Positions 1 through 11,164 of a stretch of 64,000 nt of DNA are shown here, piece by piece. Every line of letters starts with the position of its first letter. Position 1 is the first letter of the stretch. Below the pieces are notes generated by a model that saw only the letters and a program-made list of their open reading frames with translations, did no database searches and was not told the origin of the DNA. The position numbers and the translations under genes were made by a program. Origin of the DNA: Hydractinia symbiolongicarpus. Its lineage: Eukaryota; Cnidaria; Hydrozoa; Anthoathecata; Hydractiniidae. The DNA is taken from contig NC_079882.1 of the NCBI RefSeq assembly GCF_029227915.1, positions 744,001-808,000 on the forward strand, in the 5' to 3' direction.

Positions 1-2601
1 ATTGGTCCTACAGTAAAAAATGTCTTATTTATCTAAATTTTTAAATGAAGCGCTACCACAGCGCCCAGTGTAATCGCTGAGTTACGGCAATCATGTCAAA
101 TTAAGAAGAATGTTTCTTCTTGGAGTCCAATTGTCTCAATTTCACTCTTATCAGGTCACGGCCAAAATCAGTACAATTAAGTCCCACAGTCAATCGTTTC
201 ACTGTTAAACGCGATACAACCTAGTAGTACCGGAACGATATCACGAAATACATGTTGGTACGAATAGGTGACTCAACCGTTGTAACTCAAACGGATTGAT
301 ACTGTTAGAAAGTCAATGAAATGTAGTTTTTGAAACTGTCTCTATTTCTTCAGCGTATGATAACGGCTAGGATAGGTCCCACAGTAAAAAATGAATTATT
401 TATCTAAATTTTTAAATGGAGCGCTACCACAGCGCCCAGTGTATTCGCTGAGTTCCGGCAATCATGTCAAATTAGGAAGAATGTTATTTTTTGGAGTCCA
501 ATAGTCTCACTTTCACATTTATAAGGTCACAGCCCAAAATTAGTTCAATTAAGTCTCACATACAATCGTTTCACTGTTAAAAGCGATGCAACCTAGTAAT
601 AACAGATAAATATCGCTAAATACATGTTGGTACGAATGTGTGACACAACGGTTGTAACTCAAACGGATTGACATCGTTAGAAAGTCAGTGAAATTTAGTA
701 TTTGAAACTGTCGCTATTTCTTCAGCGCAGGATAACGGCTAGGATTGGTCCTACAGTAAAAAATGTTTTATTTATCTAAATTTTTAAATGAAGCGCTACC
801 ACAGCTCCCAGTGTAATCGCTGAGTTCCGGCAATCATGCCAAATTAAGAAGAATGTTTCTTCTTGGAGTCCAATTGTCTCAATTTCACATTTATAAGGTC
901 ACGGCCAAAATCAGTACAATTAAGTCCCACAGTCAATCGTTTCACTGTTAAACGCGATACAACCTAGTAGTACCGGAACGATATCACGAAATACATGTTG
1001 GTACGAATATGTGACTCAACCGTTGTAACTTAAACGGATTGATGCTGTTAGAAAGTCAATGAAATGTAGTTTTTGAAACTGTCTCTATTTCTTCAGCACA
1101 GGATAACGGCTAGGATTGGTCCCACAGTAAATAATGAATTATTTATCTAAATTTTTAAATGAAGCGCTACCACAGCGCCCAGTGTAATCGCTGAGTTCCG
1201 GCAATCATGTCAAATTAAGAAGAATGTTATTTCTTGGAGACCAATTGTCTCACTTATAACATTTATAAGGTCACAGTCCAAAATCAGTTCAATTAAGTCG
1301 CACAGTCAATCGTTTCACTGTTAAAAGCGATGCAACCTAGTAATAACAGATAAATATCGCTAAATACATGTTGGTACGAATGTGTGACCCAACCGTTGTA
1401 ACTCAAACGGACTGACATCGTTAGAAAGTCAGTGAAATTTAGTATTTGAAACTGTTGCTATTTCTTCAGCGCAGGATAACGGCTAGGATTGGTCCTACAG
1501 TAAAAAATGTCTTATTTATCTAAATTTTTAAATGAAGCGCTACCACAGCGCCCAGTGTAATCGCTGAGTTACGGCAATCATGTCAAATTAAAAAGAATGT
1601 TTCTTCTTGGAGTCCAATTGTCTCAATTTCACCCTTATAAGGTCACGGCCAAAATCAGTACAATTAAGTCCCACAGTCAATCGTTTCACTGTTAAACGCG
1701 ATACAACCTAGTAGTACCGGAACGATATCACGAAATACATGTTGGTACGAATAGGTGACTCAACCGTTGTAACTCAAACGGATTGATACTGTTAGAAAGT
1801 CAATGAAATGTAGTTTTTGAAACTGTCTCTATTTCTTCAGCGTATGATAACGGCTAGGATAGGTCCCACAGTAAAAAATGAATTATTTATCTAAATTTTT
1901 AAATGGAGCGCTACCACAGCGCCCAGTGTATTCGCTGAGTTCCGGCAATCATGTCAAATTAGGAAGAATGTTATTTTTTGGAGTCCAATAGTCTCACTTT
2001 CACATTTATAAGGTCACAGCCCAAAATTAGTTCAATTAAGTCTCACATACAATCGTTTCACTGTTAAAAGCGATGCAACCTAGTAATAACAGATAAATAT
2101 CGCTAAATACATGTTGGTACGAATGTGTGACACAACGGTTGTAACTCAAACGGATTGACATCGTTAGAAAGTCAGTGAAATTTAGTATTTGAAACTGTCG
2201 CTATTTCTTCAGCGCAGGATAACGGCTAGGATTGGTCCTACAGTAAAAAATGTTTTATTTATCTAAATTTTTAAATGAAGCGATACCACAGCTCCCAGTG
2301 TAATCGCTGAGTTCCGACAATCATGCCAAATTAAGAAGAATGTTTCTTCTTGGAGTCCAATTGTCTCAATTTCACATTTATAAGGTCACGGCCAAAATCA
2401 GTACAATTAAGTCCCACAGTCAATCGTTTCACTGTTAAACGCGATACAACCTAGTAGTACCGGAACGATATCACGAAATACATGTTGGTACGAATATGTG
2501 ACTCAACCGTTGTAACTGAAACGGATTGATACTGTTAGAAAGTCAATGAAATGTAGTTTTTGAAACTGTCGCTATTTCTTCAGCACAGGATAACGGCTAG
2601 G
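1..2601 (+). repeat. Four-monomer higher-order repeat, period 1487 bp
   Basis: Monomers at 1, 372, 744 carry the type series 'ctacag...atgtctt', 'ataggtcccacag...atgaatt...aatggagcg' and 'ctacag...atgtttt...agctcccag'. The same series recurs at 1488, 1859 and 2231, an exact shift of 1487 bp. The fourth monomer (1115) has 'taaataatgaatt' and is not matched by the one at 2602 (taaaaaacgactt), so the unit is clear for about 1.75 copies. A further partial copy of the series starts at 4093. Confidence 0.85.
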
Positions 2602-4960
2602 ATTGGTCCCACAGTAAAAAACGACTTATTTATCTAAATTTTTAAATGAAGCTCTACCACAGCGCTCAGTGTAATCGCTGAGTTACGGCAATCATGTCAA
2701 ATTAAAAAGAATGTTTCTTCTTGGAGTCCAATTTTCTCACTTTAACATTTATAAGGTCATGGCCCAAAATCAGTTTAATTAAGTCCCACAGTCAATCGTT
2801 TCACTGCTAAACGCGATACAACCTAGTAATTCCGGAAAGATATCACGAAATACATGTTGGTACGAATATGTGACTCAACCGTTGTAACTTAAACGGATTG
2901 ATGCTGTTAGAAAGTCAATGAAATATAGTTTTTCAAACTTTCTCCATTTCTTCAGCGCGGGATAACGGCTAGGATTGGTCCCACAGTAAAAAATGACTTA
3001 TTTATCTAAATTTTTAAATGAAGCGCCACCACAGCGCCCAGTGTATGCGCTGAGCTCCGACAATCATGTCAAATTAAGAAGAATGTCATTTCTTGGAGTC
3101 CAAATATCTCACTTATCACATTTTTAACGTCACAGACCAAAATCAGTTCAATTAAGTCCCACAGTCAATCGTTTCACTGTTAAACGCGATGCAACGTAGT
3201 AATATCGGAAAAATATCGCTAAATACATGTTGGTACGAATATGTGACCCAACCGTTGTAACTCAAACGGACTGACACTGTTAAAAAGTCAATGAAATGTA
3301 GTTTTTGAAGCTGTCGCTATTTCTTCAGCGCGCGATAACGGCTAAGATTGGTCCCACAGTAAAAAAATGACTTATTTATCTAAATTTTTAAATTAAGCGC
3401 CACCACAGCGTCCAGTGTAATCGCTGAGTTCCGGCAATCATGTCAAACTAAGAAGAATGTTATTTCTTGGAGTCCAATTGTCTCACTAACAATATTTATA
3501 AGGTCACAGTCAAAAATCAGTTCAATTAAGTCCCACAGTCAATCGTTTCACTGTTAAAAGCGATGCAACCTAGTAATATGAGAAAAATATCGCTGAATAC
3601 ATGTTGGTACGAGTATGTGACGCAACCGTTGTAACTGAAGCGGATTGATACCGTTAGAAAATCAACGAAATGTAGTTTTTGAAACTGTCGCTATTTCTTC
3701 AGCGTATGATAACGGCTAGGATTGGTCCCATAGTAAAAAACGACTTATTTATCTAAATTTTTAATTGGAGCGCTACCACAGCGCCCAGTGTATTCGCTGA
3801 TTTCCGGCAATCATGTCAAATTAAGAAGAATGATATTTTTTGGAGTCCAATAGTCTCACTTTCACATTTATAAGGTCACAGCCCAAAATTAGTTCAATTA
3901 AGTCTCACATACAATCGTTTCACTGTTAAAAGCGATGCAACCTAGTAATAACAGATAAATATCGCTAAATACATGTTGGTACGAATGTGTGACCCAACCG
4001 TTGTAACTCAAACGGACTGACATGGTTAGAAAGTCAGTGAAATTTAGTATTTGAAACTGTCGCTATTTCTTCAGCGCAGGATAACGGCTAGGATTGGTCC
4101 TACAGTAAAAAATGTCTTATTTATCTAAATTTTTAAATGAAGCGCTACCACAGCGCCCAGTGTAATCGCTGAGTTACGGCAATCATGTCAAATTAAGAAG
4201 AATGTTTCTTCTTGGAGTCCAATTGTCTCAATTTCACATTTATAAGGTCACGGCCAAAATCAGTACAATTAAGTCCCACAGTCAATCCTTTCACTGTTAA
4301 ACGCGATACAACCTAGTAGTACCGGAACGATATCACGAAATACATGTTGGTACGAATAGGTGACTCAACCGTTGTAACTCAAACGGATTGATACTGTTAG
4401 AAAGTCAATGAAATGTAGTTTTTGAAACTGTCTCTATTTCTTCAGCGTAGGATAACGGTTAGGATAGGTCCCACAGTAAAAAATGAATTAATTATCTAAA
4501 TTTTTAAATGGAGCGCTACCACAGCGCCCAGTGTATTCGCTGAGTTCCGGCAATCATGTCAAATTAAGAAGAATGTTATTTTTTGGAGTCCAATAGTCTC
4601 ACTTTCACATTTATAAGGTCACAGCCCAAAATTAGTTCAATTAAGTCTCACATACAATCGTTTCACTGTTAAAAGCGATGCAACCTAGTAATAACAGATA
4701 CATATCGCTAAATACATGTTGGTACGAATGTGTGACACAACCGTTGTAACTCAAACGGACTGACATCGTTAGAAAGTCAGTGAAATTTAGTATTTGAAAC
4801 TGTCGCTATTTCTTCAGCGCAGGATAACAGCTACGATTGGTCCTACAGTAAAAAATGTTTTATTTATCTAAATTTTTAAATGAAGCGCTACCACAGCTCC
4901 CAGTGTAATCGCTGAGTTCCGGCAATCATGTCAAATTAAGAAGAAGGTTTCTTCTTGGAG
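2231..4960 (+). repeat. Left copy of a long-range duplicated block (offset 47,986 bp)
   Basis: Eight successive monomer anchors (2231, 2602, 2974, 3347, 3721, 4093, 4464, 4836) correspond one for one to 50217, 50588, 50960, 51333, 51707, 52079, 52450, 52822, every pair exactly 47,986 bp apart. Type-specific markers agree, for example taaaaaacgactt at 2602, seven A residues at 3347, ccatagtaaaaaacg at 3721 and gtcctac...gtctt at 4093. Similarity fades in the second half of the last monomer. Confidence 0.85.
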
Positions 4961-5207
4961 TCCAATTTTCTCACTTTCACATTTATAAGGTCATGGCCCA
5001 AAATCAGTTTAATTAAGTCCCACAGTCAATCGTTTCACTGCTAAACGCGATACAACCTAGTAATTCCGGAAAGATATCACGAAATACATGTTGGTACGAA
5101 TATGTGACTCAACCGTTGTAACTTAAACGGATTGATGCTGTTAGAAAGTCAATCAAATATAGTTTTTCAAACTTTCTCCATTTCTTCAGCGCGGAATAAC
5201 GGCTAGG
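4836..5207 (+). repeat. Hybrid monomer
   Basis: The first part (gtcctacag, atgtttt, agctcccag) matches the type at 744 and 2231. The second part (ttttctcac, ggtcatggcccaaaatcag, ctgctaaacgcg, taattccgg) matches the type at 2602. The switch lies near 4940-4970. This is a direct sign of exchange or conversion inside a monomer. Confidence 0.7.
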
Positions 5208-5956
5208 ATTGGTCCCACAGTAAAAAATGACTTATTTATCTAAGTTTTTAAATGAAGCGCCACCACAGCGCCCAGTGTATGCGCTGAGCTCCGACAATCA
5301 TGTCAAATTAAGAAGAATGTCATTTCTTGGAGTCCAAATATCTCACTTATCACATTTTTAACGTCACAGTCCAAAATCAGTTCAATTAAATCCCACAGTC
5401 AATCGTTTCACTGTTAAACGCGATGCAACGTAGTAATATCGGAAAAATATCGCTAAATACATGTTGGTACGAATATGTGACCCAACCGTTGTAACTCAAA
5501 CGGACTGACATTGTTAAAAAGTCAATGAAATGTAGTTTTTGAACCTGTCGCTATTTCTTCAGCGCGCGATAACGGCTAAGATTGGTCCCACAGTAAAAAA
5601 ATGACTTATTTATCTAAATTTTTAATGTAAAAGGGCTACCACAGCGTCCAGTGTAATCGCTGAGTTCCGGCAATCATGTCAAACTAAGAAGAATGTTATT
5701 TCTTGGAGTCCAATTGTCTCACTAACAATATTTATAAGGTCACAGTCAAAAATCAGTTCAATTAAGTCCCACAGTCAATCGTTTCACTGTTAAAAGCGAT
5801 GCAACCTAGTAATATGAGAAAAATATCTCTAAATACATGTTGGTACGAGTATGTGACGCAATCGTTGTAACTGACGCGGATTGATACCGTTAGAAAGTCA
5901 ATGAAATGTAGTTTTTGAAACTGTCGCTGTTTCTTCAGCACAGGATAACGGCTAGG
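5208..5956 (+). repeat. Two monomers, the second with a small insertion (376 bp)
   Basis: The monomer at 5208 resembles the one at 2974. The monomer at 5581 is 376 bp because 'tttttaaatgaagcgctacc' is replaced by a form containing 'aatgtaaaagggctacc' near 5624. The same indel haplotype, slightly altered to 'attgtaaaa', marks the 377-bp monomers at 53938 and 56081. It is therefore a useful lineage marker tying the left and right arms together. Confidence 0.75.
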
Positions 5957-8900
5957 ATTGGTCCCACAGTAAATAATGAATTATTTATCTAAATTTTTAA
6001 ATGAAGCGCTACCACAGCGCCCAGTGTAATCGCTGAGTTCCGGCAATCATGTCAAATTAAGAAGAATGTTATTTCTTGGAGTTCAATAGTCTCACTTTCA
6101 CATTTATAAGGTCACAGCCCAAAATCAGTTCAATTAAGTCCCACAGTCAATCGTTTTACTGTTAAACGCGTTACAACCTAGTAATACCGGAAAGATACAA
6201 CGAAATACATGTTGGTACGAATATGTGACTCAACCGTTGTAACTCAAACGGATTGATACTTTTAGAAAGTCAAGGAAATGTAGTTTTTCAAACTTTCTCC
6301 ATTTCTTCAGCGCGCAATAACGGCTAGGATTGGTCCCACAGTAAAAAATGACTTATTTATCTAAATTTTTAAATGAATCGCTACCACAGCGTCCAGTGTA
6401 ATCGCTGAGTTCGGGAATCATGTCAAATTAAGAAGAATGTTATTTCTTGGAGTCCAATTTTCTCACTTTCACATTTATAAGGTCATGGCCAAAAATCAGT
6501 TTAATTAAATCCCACAGTCAATCGTTTCACTGTTAAACGCGATACAACCTAGTAATTCCGGAAAGATATCACGAAATACATGTTGGTACGAATATGTGAC
6601 TCAACTGTTGTAACTTAAACGGATTGATGCTGTTAGAAAGTCAATGAAATGTAGTTTTTCAAACTTTCTCCATTTCTACAGCGCGGGATAACGGCTAGGA
6701 TAGGTCCCACAGTAAAAAATGACTTATTTATCTAAATTTTTAAATGGAGCGCTACCACAGCGCCCAGTGTATGCGCTGAGCTCCGACAATCATGTCAAAT
6801 TAAGAAGAATGTTTCTTCTTGGAATCCAATTGTCTCAATTTCACATTTAAAAGGTCACGGCCAAAATCAGTACAATTAAGTCCCACAGTCAATCGTTTCA
6901 CTGTTAAACGCGATACAACCTAGTAGTACCGGAACGATATCACGAAATACATGTTGGTACGAATATGTGACTCAACTGTTGTAACTGAAACGGATTGATA
7001 CTGTTAGAAAGTCAATGAAATGTAGCTTTTGAAACTGTCTCTATTTCTTCAGCGCAGGATAATGGCTAGGATAGGTCCCACAGTAAAAAATGACTTATTT
7101 ATCTAAATTTTTAAATGGAGCGCTACCACAGCGCCCAGTGTATTCGCTGAGTTCCGGCAATCATGTCAAATTAAGAAGAATGTTATTTTTTGGAGTCCAA
7201 TAGTCTCACTTTCAGATTTATAAGGTCACAGCCCAAAATTAGTTCAATTAAGTCTCACATACAATCGTTTCACTGTTAAAAGCGATGCAACCTAGTAATA
7301 ACAGATAAATATCGCTAAATACATGTTGGTACAAATGTGTGACCCAACCGTTGTAACTCAAACGGACTGACATCGTTAGAAAGTCAGTGAGATTTAGTAT
7401 TTGAAACTGTCGCTATTTCTTCAGCGCAGGATAACGGCTAGGATTGGTCCCGCGATAAATAATGACTTATTTATCTAAATTATTAAATGAAGCGCTAATA
7501 CAGCTCCCAGTGTAATCGCTGAGTTCCGGCAATCATGTCAAATTAATATGAATGCTAATTCTTGGAGTCCAATTGTCTCATTTATCACATTTATCAGGTC
7601 ACAGTCCAAAGTTAGTTCAATTAAGTCCCACATTCAATCGTTTCACTGTTAAAAGCGGTGCAACCTAGTAATATGAGAAAAATATCGCTAAATACATGTT
7701 GCTACGAGTATGTGACGCAACCGTTGTAACTGAAGCGGATTGATACCGTTAGAAAGTCAATGAAATGTAGTTTTTGATACTGTCGCTATTTCTTCAGCGC
7801 GCGATAACAGCTAGGATTGGTCCCGCGGTAAAGAATGATTTATTTATCTAAGTTTTTAAAGGAAGTGCTACCACATCACCCAGTGTAATCGCTGAGTTAC
7901 GGCAATCATGTCAAATTAAAAGGAATGTTATTTCTTGGAGTCCAATTTTCTCACTTTCACATTTATAAGGTAATGGCCCAAAATCAGTTTAATTAAGTCC
8001 CACAGTCAATCGTTTCACTGCTAAACGCGATACAACCTAGTAATTCCGGAAAGATATCACGAAAAACATGTTGGTACGAATATGTGACTCAACCGTTGTA
8101 ACTTAAACGGATTGATGCTGTTAGAAAGTCAATGAAATGTAGTTTTTCAAACTTTCTCCATTTCTTCAGCGCGGGATAACGGCTAGGATTGGTCCCACAG
8201 TAAAAAATGACTTATTTATCTAAATTTTTAAATGAAGCGCCACCACAGCACCCAGTGTATGCGCTGAGCTCCGACAATCATGTCAAATTAAGAAGAATGT
8301 CATTTCTTGGAGTCCAAATGTCTCACTTATCACATTTTTAACGTCACAGTCCAAAATCAGTTCAATAAGTCCCACAGTCAATCGTTTCACTGTTAAACGC
8401 GATGCAACGTAGTAATATCGGAAAAATATCGCTAAATACATGTTGGTACGAATATGTGACCCAACCGTTGTAACTCAAACGGACTGACACTGTTAAAAAG
8501 TCAATGAAATGTAGTTTTTGAACCTGTCGCTATTTCTTCAGCGCGCGATAACGGCTAAGATTGGTCCCACAGTAAATAATGAATTATTTATCTAAATTTT
8601 TAAATGAAGCGTTACCACAGCGCCCAGTGTAATCGCTGAGTTCCGGCAATCATGTCAAACTAAGAAGAATGTTATTTTTTGGAGTCCAATTGTCTCACTA
8701 ACAATATTTATAAGGTCACAGTCCAAAATCAGTTCAATTAAGTCCCACAGTCAATCGTTTCACTGTTAAAAGCGATGCAACCTAGTAATATGAGAAAAAT
8801 ATCTGTAAATACATGTTGGTACGAGTATGTGACGCAACCGTTGTAACTGACGCGGATTGATACCGTTAGAAAGTCAATGAAATGTAGTTTTTGAAACTGT

Positions 8901-9304
8901 CGCTATTTCTTCAGCACAGGATAACGGCCAGGATTGGTCCCACAGTAAATAATGAATTATTTATCTAAATTTTTAAATGAAGCGCTACCACAGCGCCCAG
9001 TGTAATCGCTGAGTTACGGCAATCATGTCAAATTAAGAAGAATGTTATTTTTTGGAGTCCAATTTTCTCACTTTCACATTTATAAGGTCATGGCCCAAAA
9101 TCAGTTTAATTAAGTCCCACAGTCAATCGTTTCACTGCTAAACGCGATACAACCTAGTAATTCCGGAAAGATATCACGAAATACATGTTGGTACGAATAT
9201 GTGACTCAACCGTTGTAACTTAAACGGATTGATGCTGTTAGAAAGTCAATGAAATGTAGTTTTTCAAACTTTCTCCATTTCTTCAGCGCGGGATAACGGC
9301 TAGG
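5581..9304 (+). repeat. Left copy of a long-range duplicated block (offset ~50.5 kb)
   Basis: Ten monomers with anchors 5581, 5957, 6329, 6700, 7071, 7443, 7816, 8188, 8560, 8933 correspond to 56081, 56458, 56830, 57201, 57572, 57944, 58317, 58689, 59063, 59437, at offsets of 50,500-50,504 bp. Shared rare features include the 'ttcgggaatcatg' deletion (6411 and 56911), 'taaattattaaatg' with 'aatatgaatgctaattc' (7443 and 57944), 'gttgctacgag' and 'aaggaagtgctacc' (7816 and 58317). Differences exist: 57201 has taactttcctttct where 6700 has tgacttatttatct. Confidence 0.85.
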
Positions 9305-9308
9305 ATTG

Positions 9309-9495
9309 GTCCCACAGTAAAAAATGACTTATTTATCTAAATTTTTAAATGAAGCGCTACCACAGCGCCCAGTGTAATCGCTGAGTTCCGGCAATCATGT
9401 CAAATTAAGAAGAATGTTATTTCTTGGAGTCCAATAGTCCTACTTTCACATTTATAAGGTCACAGCCCAAAATTAGTTCAATTAAGTCCCACAGT
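9309..9495 (+). repeat. Pair of gtcccacagt decamers within one monomer
   Basis: The decamer gtcccacagt occurs at 9309-9318 and again at 9486-9495, 177 bp apart and close to half a monomer. The two-copy arrangement is standard in the array. Other short matches follow in the same order at similar offsets (ttaaa, gcg, ccgg, aat(a)catgt, aaattagtt/aaatgtagtt), which suggests that the 372-bp monomer descends from a duplicated unit of about 160-180 bp. Confidence 0.4.
9354..9368. other. Conserved GC-rich hairpin motif, 5-bp arms
   Basis: The sequence is gcgct-accac-agcgc, a perfect inverted repeat with 5-bp arms and a 5-nt spacer just after the AT-rich tract. The motif or a close variant sits at about the same offset in most monomers. 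Variants include gcgcc (last pair lost), agctc on the right arm (first seen at the 744 monomer), and gtgct...agcac, where both arms changed together (45615 and 58317 monomers). It could be a cruciform, protein-binding or transcript stem site, but the sequence alone does not show function. Confidence 0.6.
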
Positions 9496-9577
9496 CAATC
9501 GTTTTACTGTTAAAAGCGTTACAACCTAGTAATACCGGATAGATACAACGAAATACATGTTGGTACGAATATGTGAC

Positions 9578-9604
9578 TCAACCGTTGTAACTCAAACGGA
9601 TTGA
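9578..9604. other. Imperfect dyad TCAACCGTT / AACGGATTGA
   Basis: The left arm tcaaccgtt pairs with the right arm aacgg-a-ttga across an 8-nt spacer, giving nine pairs with one bulged A. The left arm itself contains the 9-bp palindrome caaccgttg. The element is present in most monomers, but some types break it (right arm gacgcgg near 11075, left arm caaccgccg near 28690), so it is less well kept than the upstream hairpin. Confidence 0.45.
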
Positions 9605-11164
9605 TACTTTTAGAAAGTCAATGAAATGTAGTTTTTCAAACTTTCTCCATTTCTTCAGCGCGCAATAACGGCTAGGAATGGTCCCACAGTAAAAAATGAC
9701 TTATTTATCTAAATTTTTAAATGAAGCGCTACCACAGCGTCCAGTGTAATTGCTGAGTTCCGGCAATCATGTCAAACTAAGAAGAGTGTTATTTCTTGGA
9801 GTCCAATTGTCTCACTAACAATATTTATAAGGTCACAGTCCAAAATCAGTTCAATTAAGTCCCACAGTCAATCGTTTCACTGTTAAAAGAGATGCAACCT
9901 AGTAATATGAGAAAAATATCGCTAAATACATGTTGGTACGAGTATGTGACGCAACCGTTGTAACTGACGCAGATTGATACCGTTAGAAAGTCAATGAAAT
10001 GTAGTTTTTGAAACTGTCACTATTTCTTCAGCACAGGATAACGGCTAGGATTGGTCCCACAGTAAATAATGAATTATTTATCTAAATTTTTAAATGAAGC
10101 GCTACCACAGCGCCCAGTGTAATCGCTGAGTTCCGGCAATCATGTCAAATTAAGAAGAATGTTATTTCTTGGAGTCCAATAGTCTTACTTTCACATTTAA
10201 AAGGTCACAGCCCAAAATTTGTTCAATTAAGTCCCACAGTCAATCGTTTTACTGTTAAACGCGTTACAACCTAGTAATACCGGAAAGATACAACGAAATA
10301 CATGTTGGTACGAATATGTGACTCAACCGTTGTAACTCAAACGGATTGATACTTTTAGAAAGTCAATGAAATGTAGTTTTTCAAACTTTCTCCATTTCTT
10401 CAGCGCGCAATAACGGGTAGGAATGGTCCCACAGTAAAAAATGACTTATTTATCTAAATTTTTAAATGAAGCGCCACCACAGCGTCCAGTGTAATCGCTG
10501 AGTTCCGGCAATCATGTCAAATTAAGAAGAATGTTACTTCTTGGAGTCCAATAGTCTCACTTTCACATTTATAAGGTCAGAGCCCAAAATCAGTTCAATT
10601 AAGTCCCACAGTCAATCGTTTTACTGTTAAACGCATTACAACCAGTAATACCGGAAAGATATCACAAAGTACATGTTGGTACGAATATGTGACTCAATCG
10701 TTGTAACTCAAACGGTTTGATACTTTTAGAAAGTCAATGAAATGTAGTTTTTGAAACTGTCTCTATATCTTCAGCGCGCAATAACGGCTAGGATTGGTCC
10801 CACGGTAAAAAATGATTTATTTATCTAAATTTGTAAATGAAGCGCTACCACAGCGCCCAGTGTAATCGCTGAGTTCCGGCAATTATGTCAAATTAAGAAG
10901 AATGTTACTTCTTGGAGTCCAATTGTCTCACTTATAACATTTTTAAAGTCACAGTCCAAAATCAGTTCAATTAAGTCCCACAGTCAATCGTTTCACTGTT
11001 AAAAGCGATGCAACCTAGTAATATGAGAAAATATCTCTAAATACATGTTGGTACGAGTATGTGACGCAACCGTTGTAACTGACGCGGATTGATACCGTTA
11101 GAAAGTCAATGAAATGTAGTTTTTGAAACTGTCGCTATTTCTTCAGCACAGGATAACGGCTAGG

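Larger units (their letters stand above)
9305..9676 (+). repeat. Representative 372-bp satellite monomer
   Basis: This is a typical full-length monomer, used here as an offset reference (anchor = +0). In order it holds: a gtcccacagt decamer at +4; an AT-rich tract with A and T runs at about +14 to +46; a GC-rich hairpin at +49; a conserved 'ccggcaatcatgtcaaa' stretch near +73; the most variable part, 'tctcactttcacatttataaggtca', at about +125 to +158; a second gtcccacagt at +181; 'cctagtaataccgg' near +220; 'aaatacatgttggtacga' near +248; an imperfect dyad at +273; and a tail with a pyrimidine-rich stretch, 'agcgc' and 'ataacggctagg'. Most type-specific differences lie at +14 to +30, +50 to +75, +110 to +160 and +210 to +245. 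Confidence 0.9.
9305..11164 (+). repeat. Five monomers at the end of the left arm
   Basis: Anchors are 9305, 9677, 10050, 10422, 10793. Types alternate between a 'gcgttacaacc...gatacaacg' form and a 'ctaacaatatttataagg...atatgagaaaaat' form. The monomer at 10422 has a one-base deletion (acaaccagtaat) shared with the one at 61673. The monomer at 10793 has 'ccacggtaaaaaatgatt...aatttgtaaatg', a haplotype recurring at 24202, 26178, 27668, 28786, 29532, 40126, 41615 and 62034. Confidence 0.8.

Noticed and set aside
9305-9676. CENP-B-box-like site
   Set aside because: I looked on both strands around 'ttcgtgatatctttccgg' and 'ttcgtaccaacatg'. The TTCG core is present, but the A and CGGG positions required by the mammalian CENP-B box do not line up.
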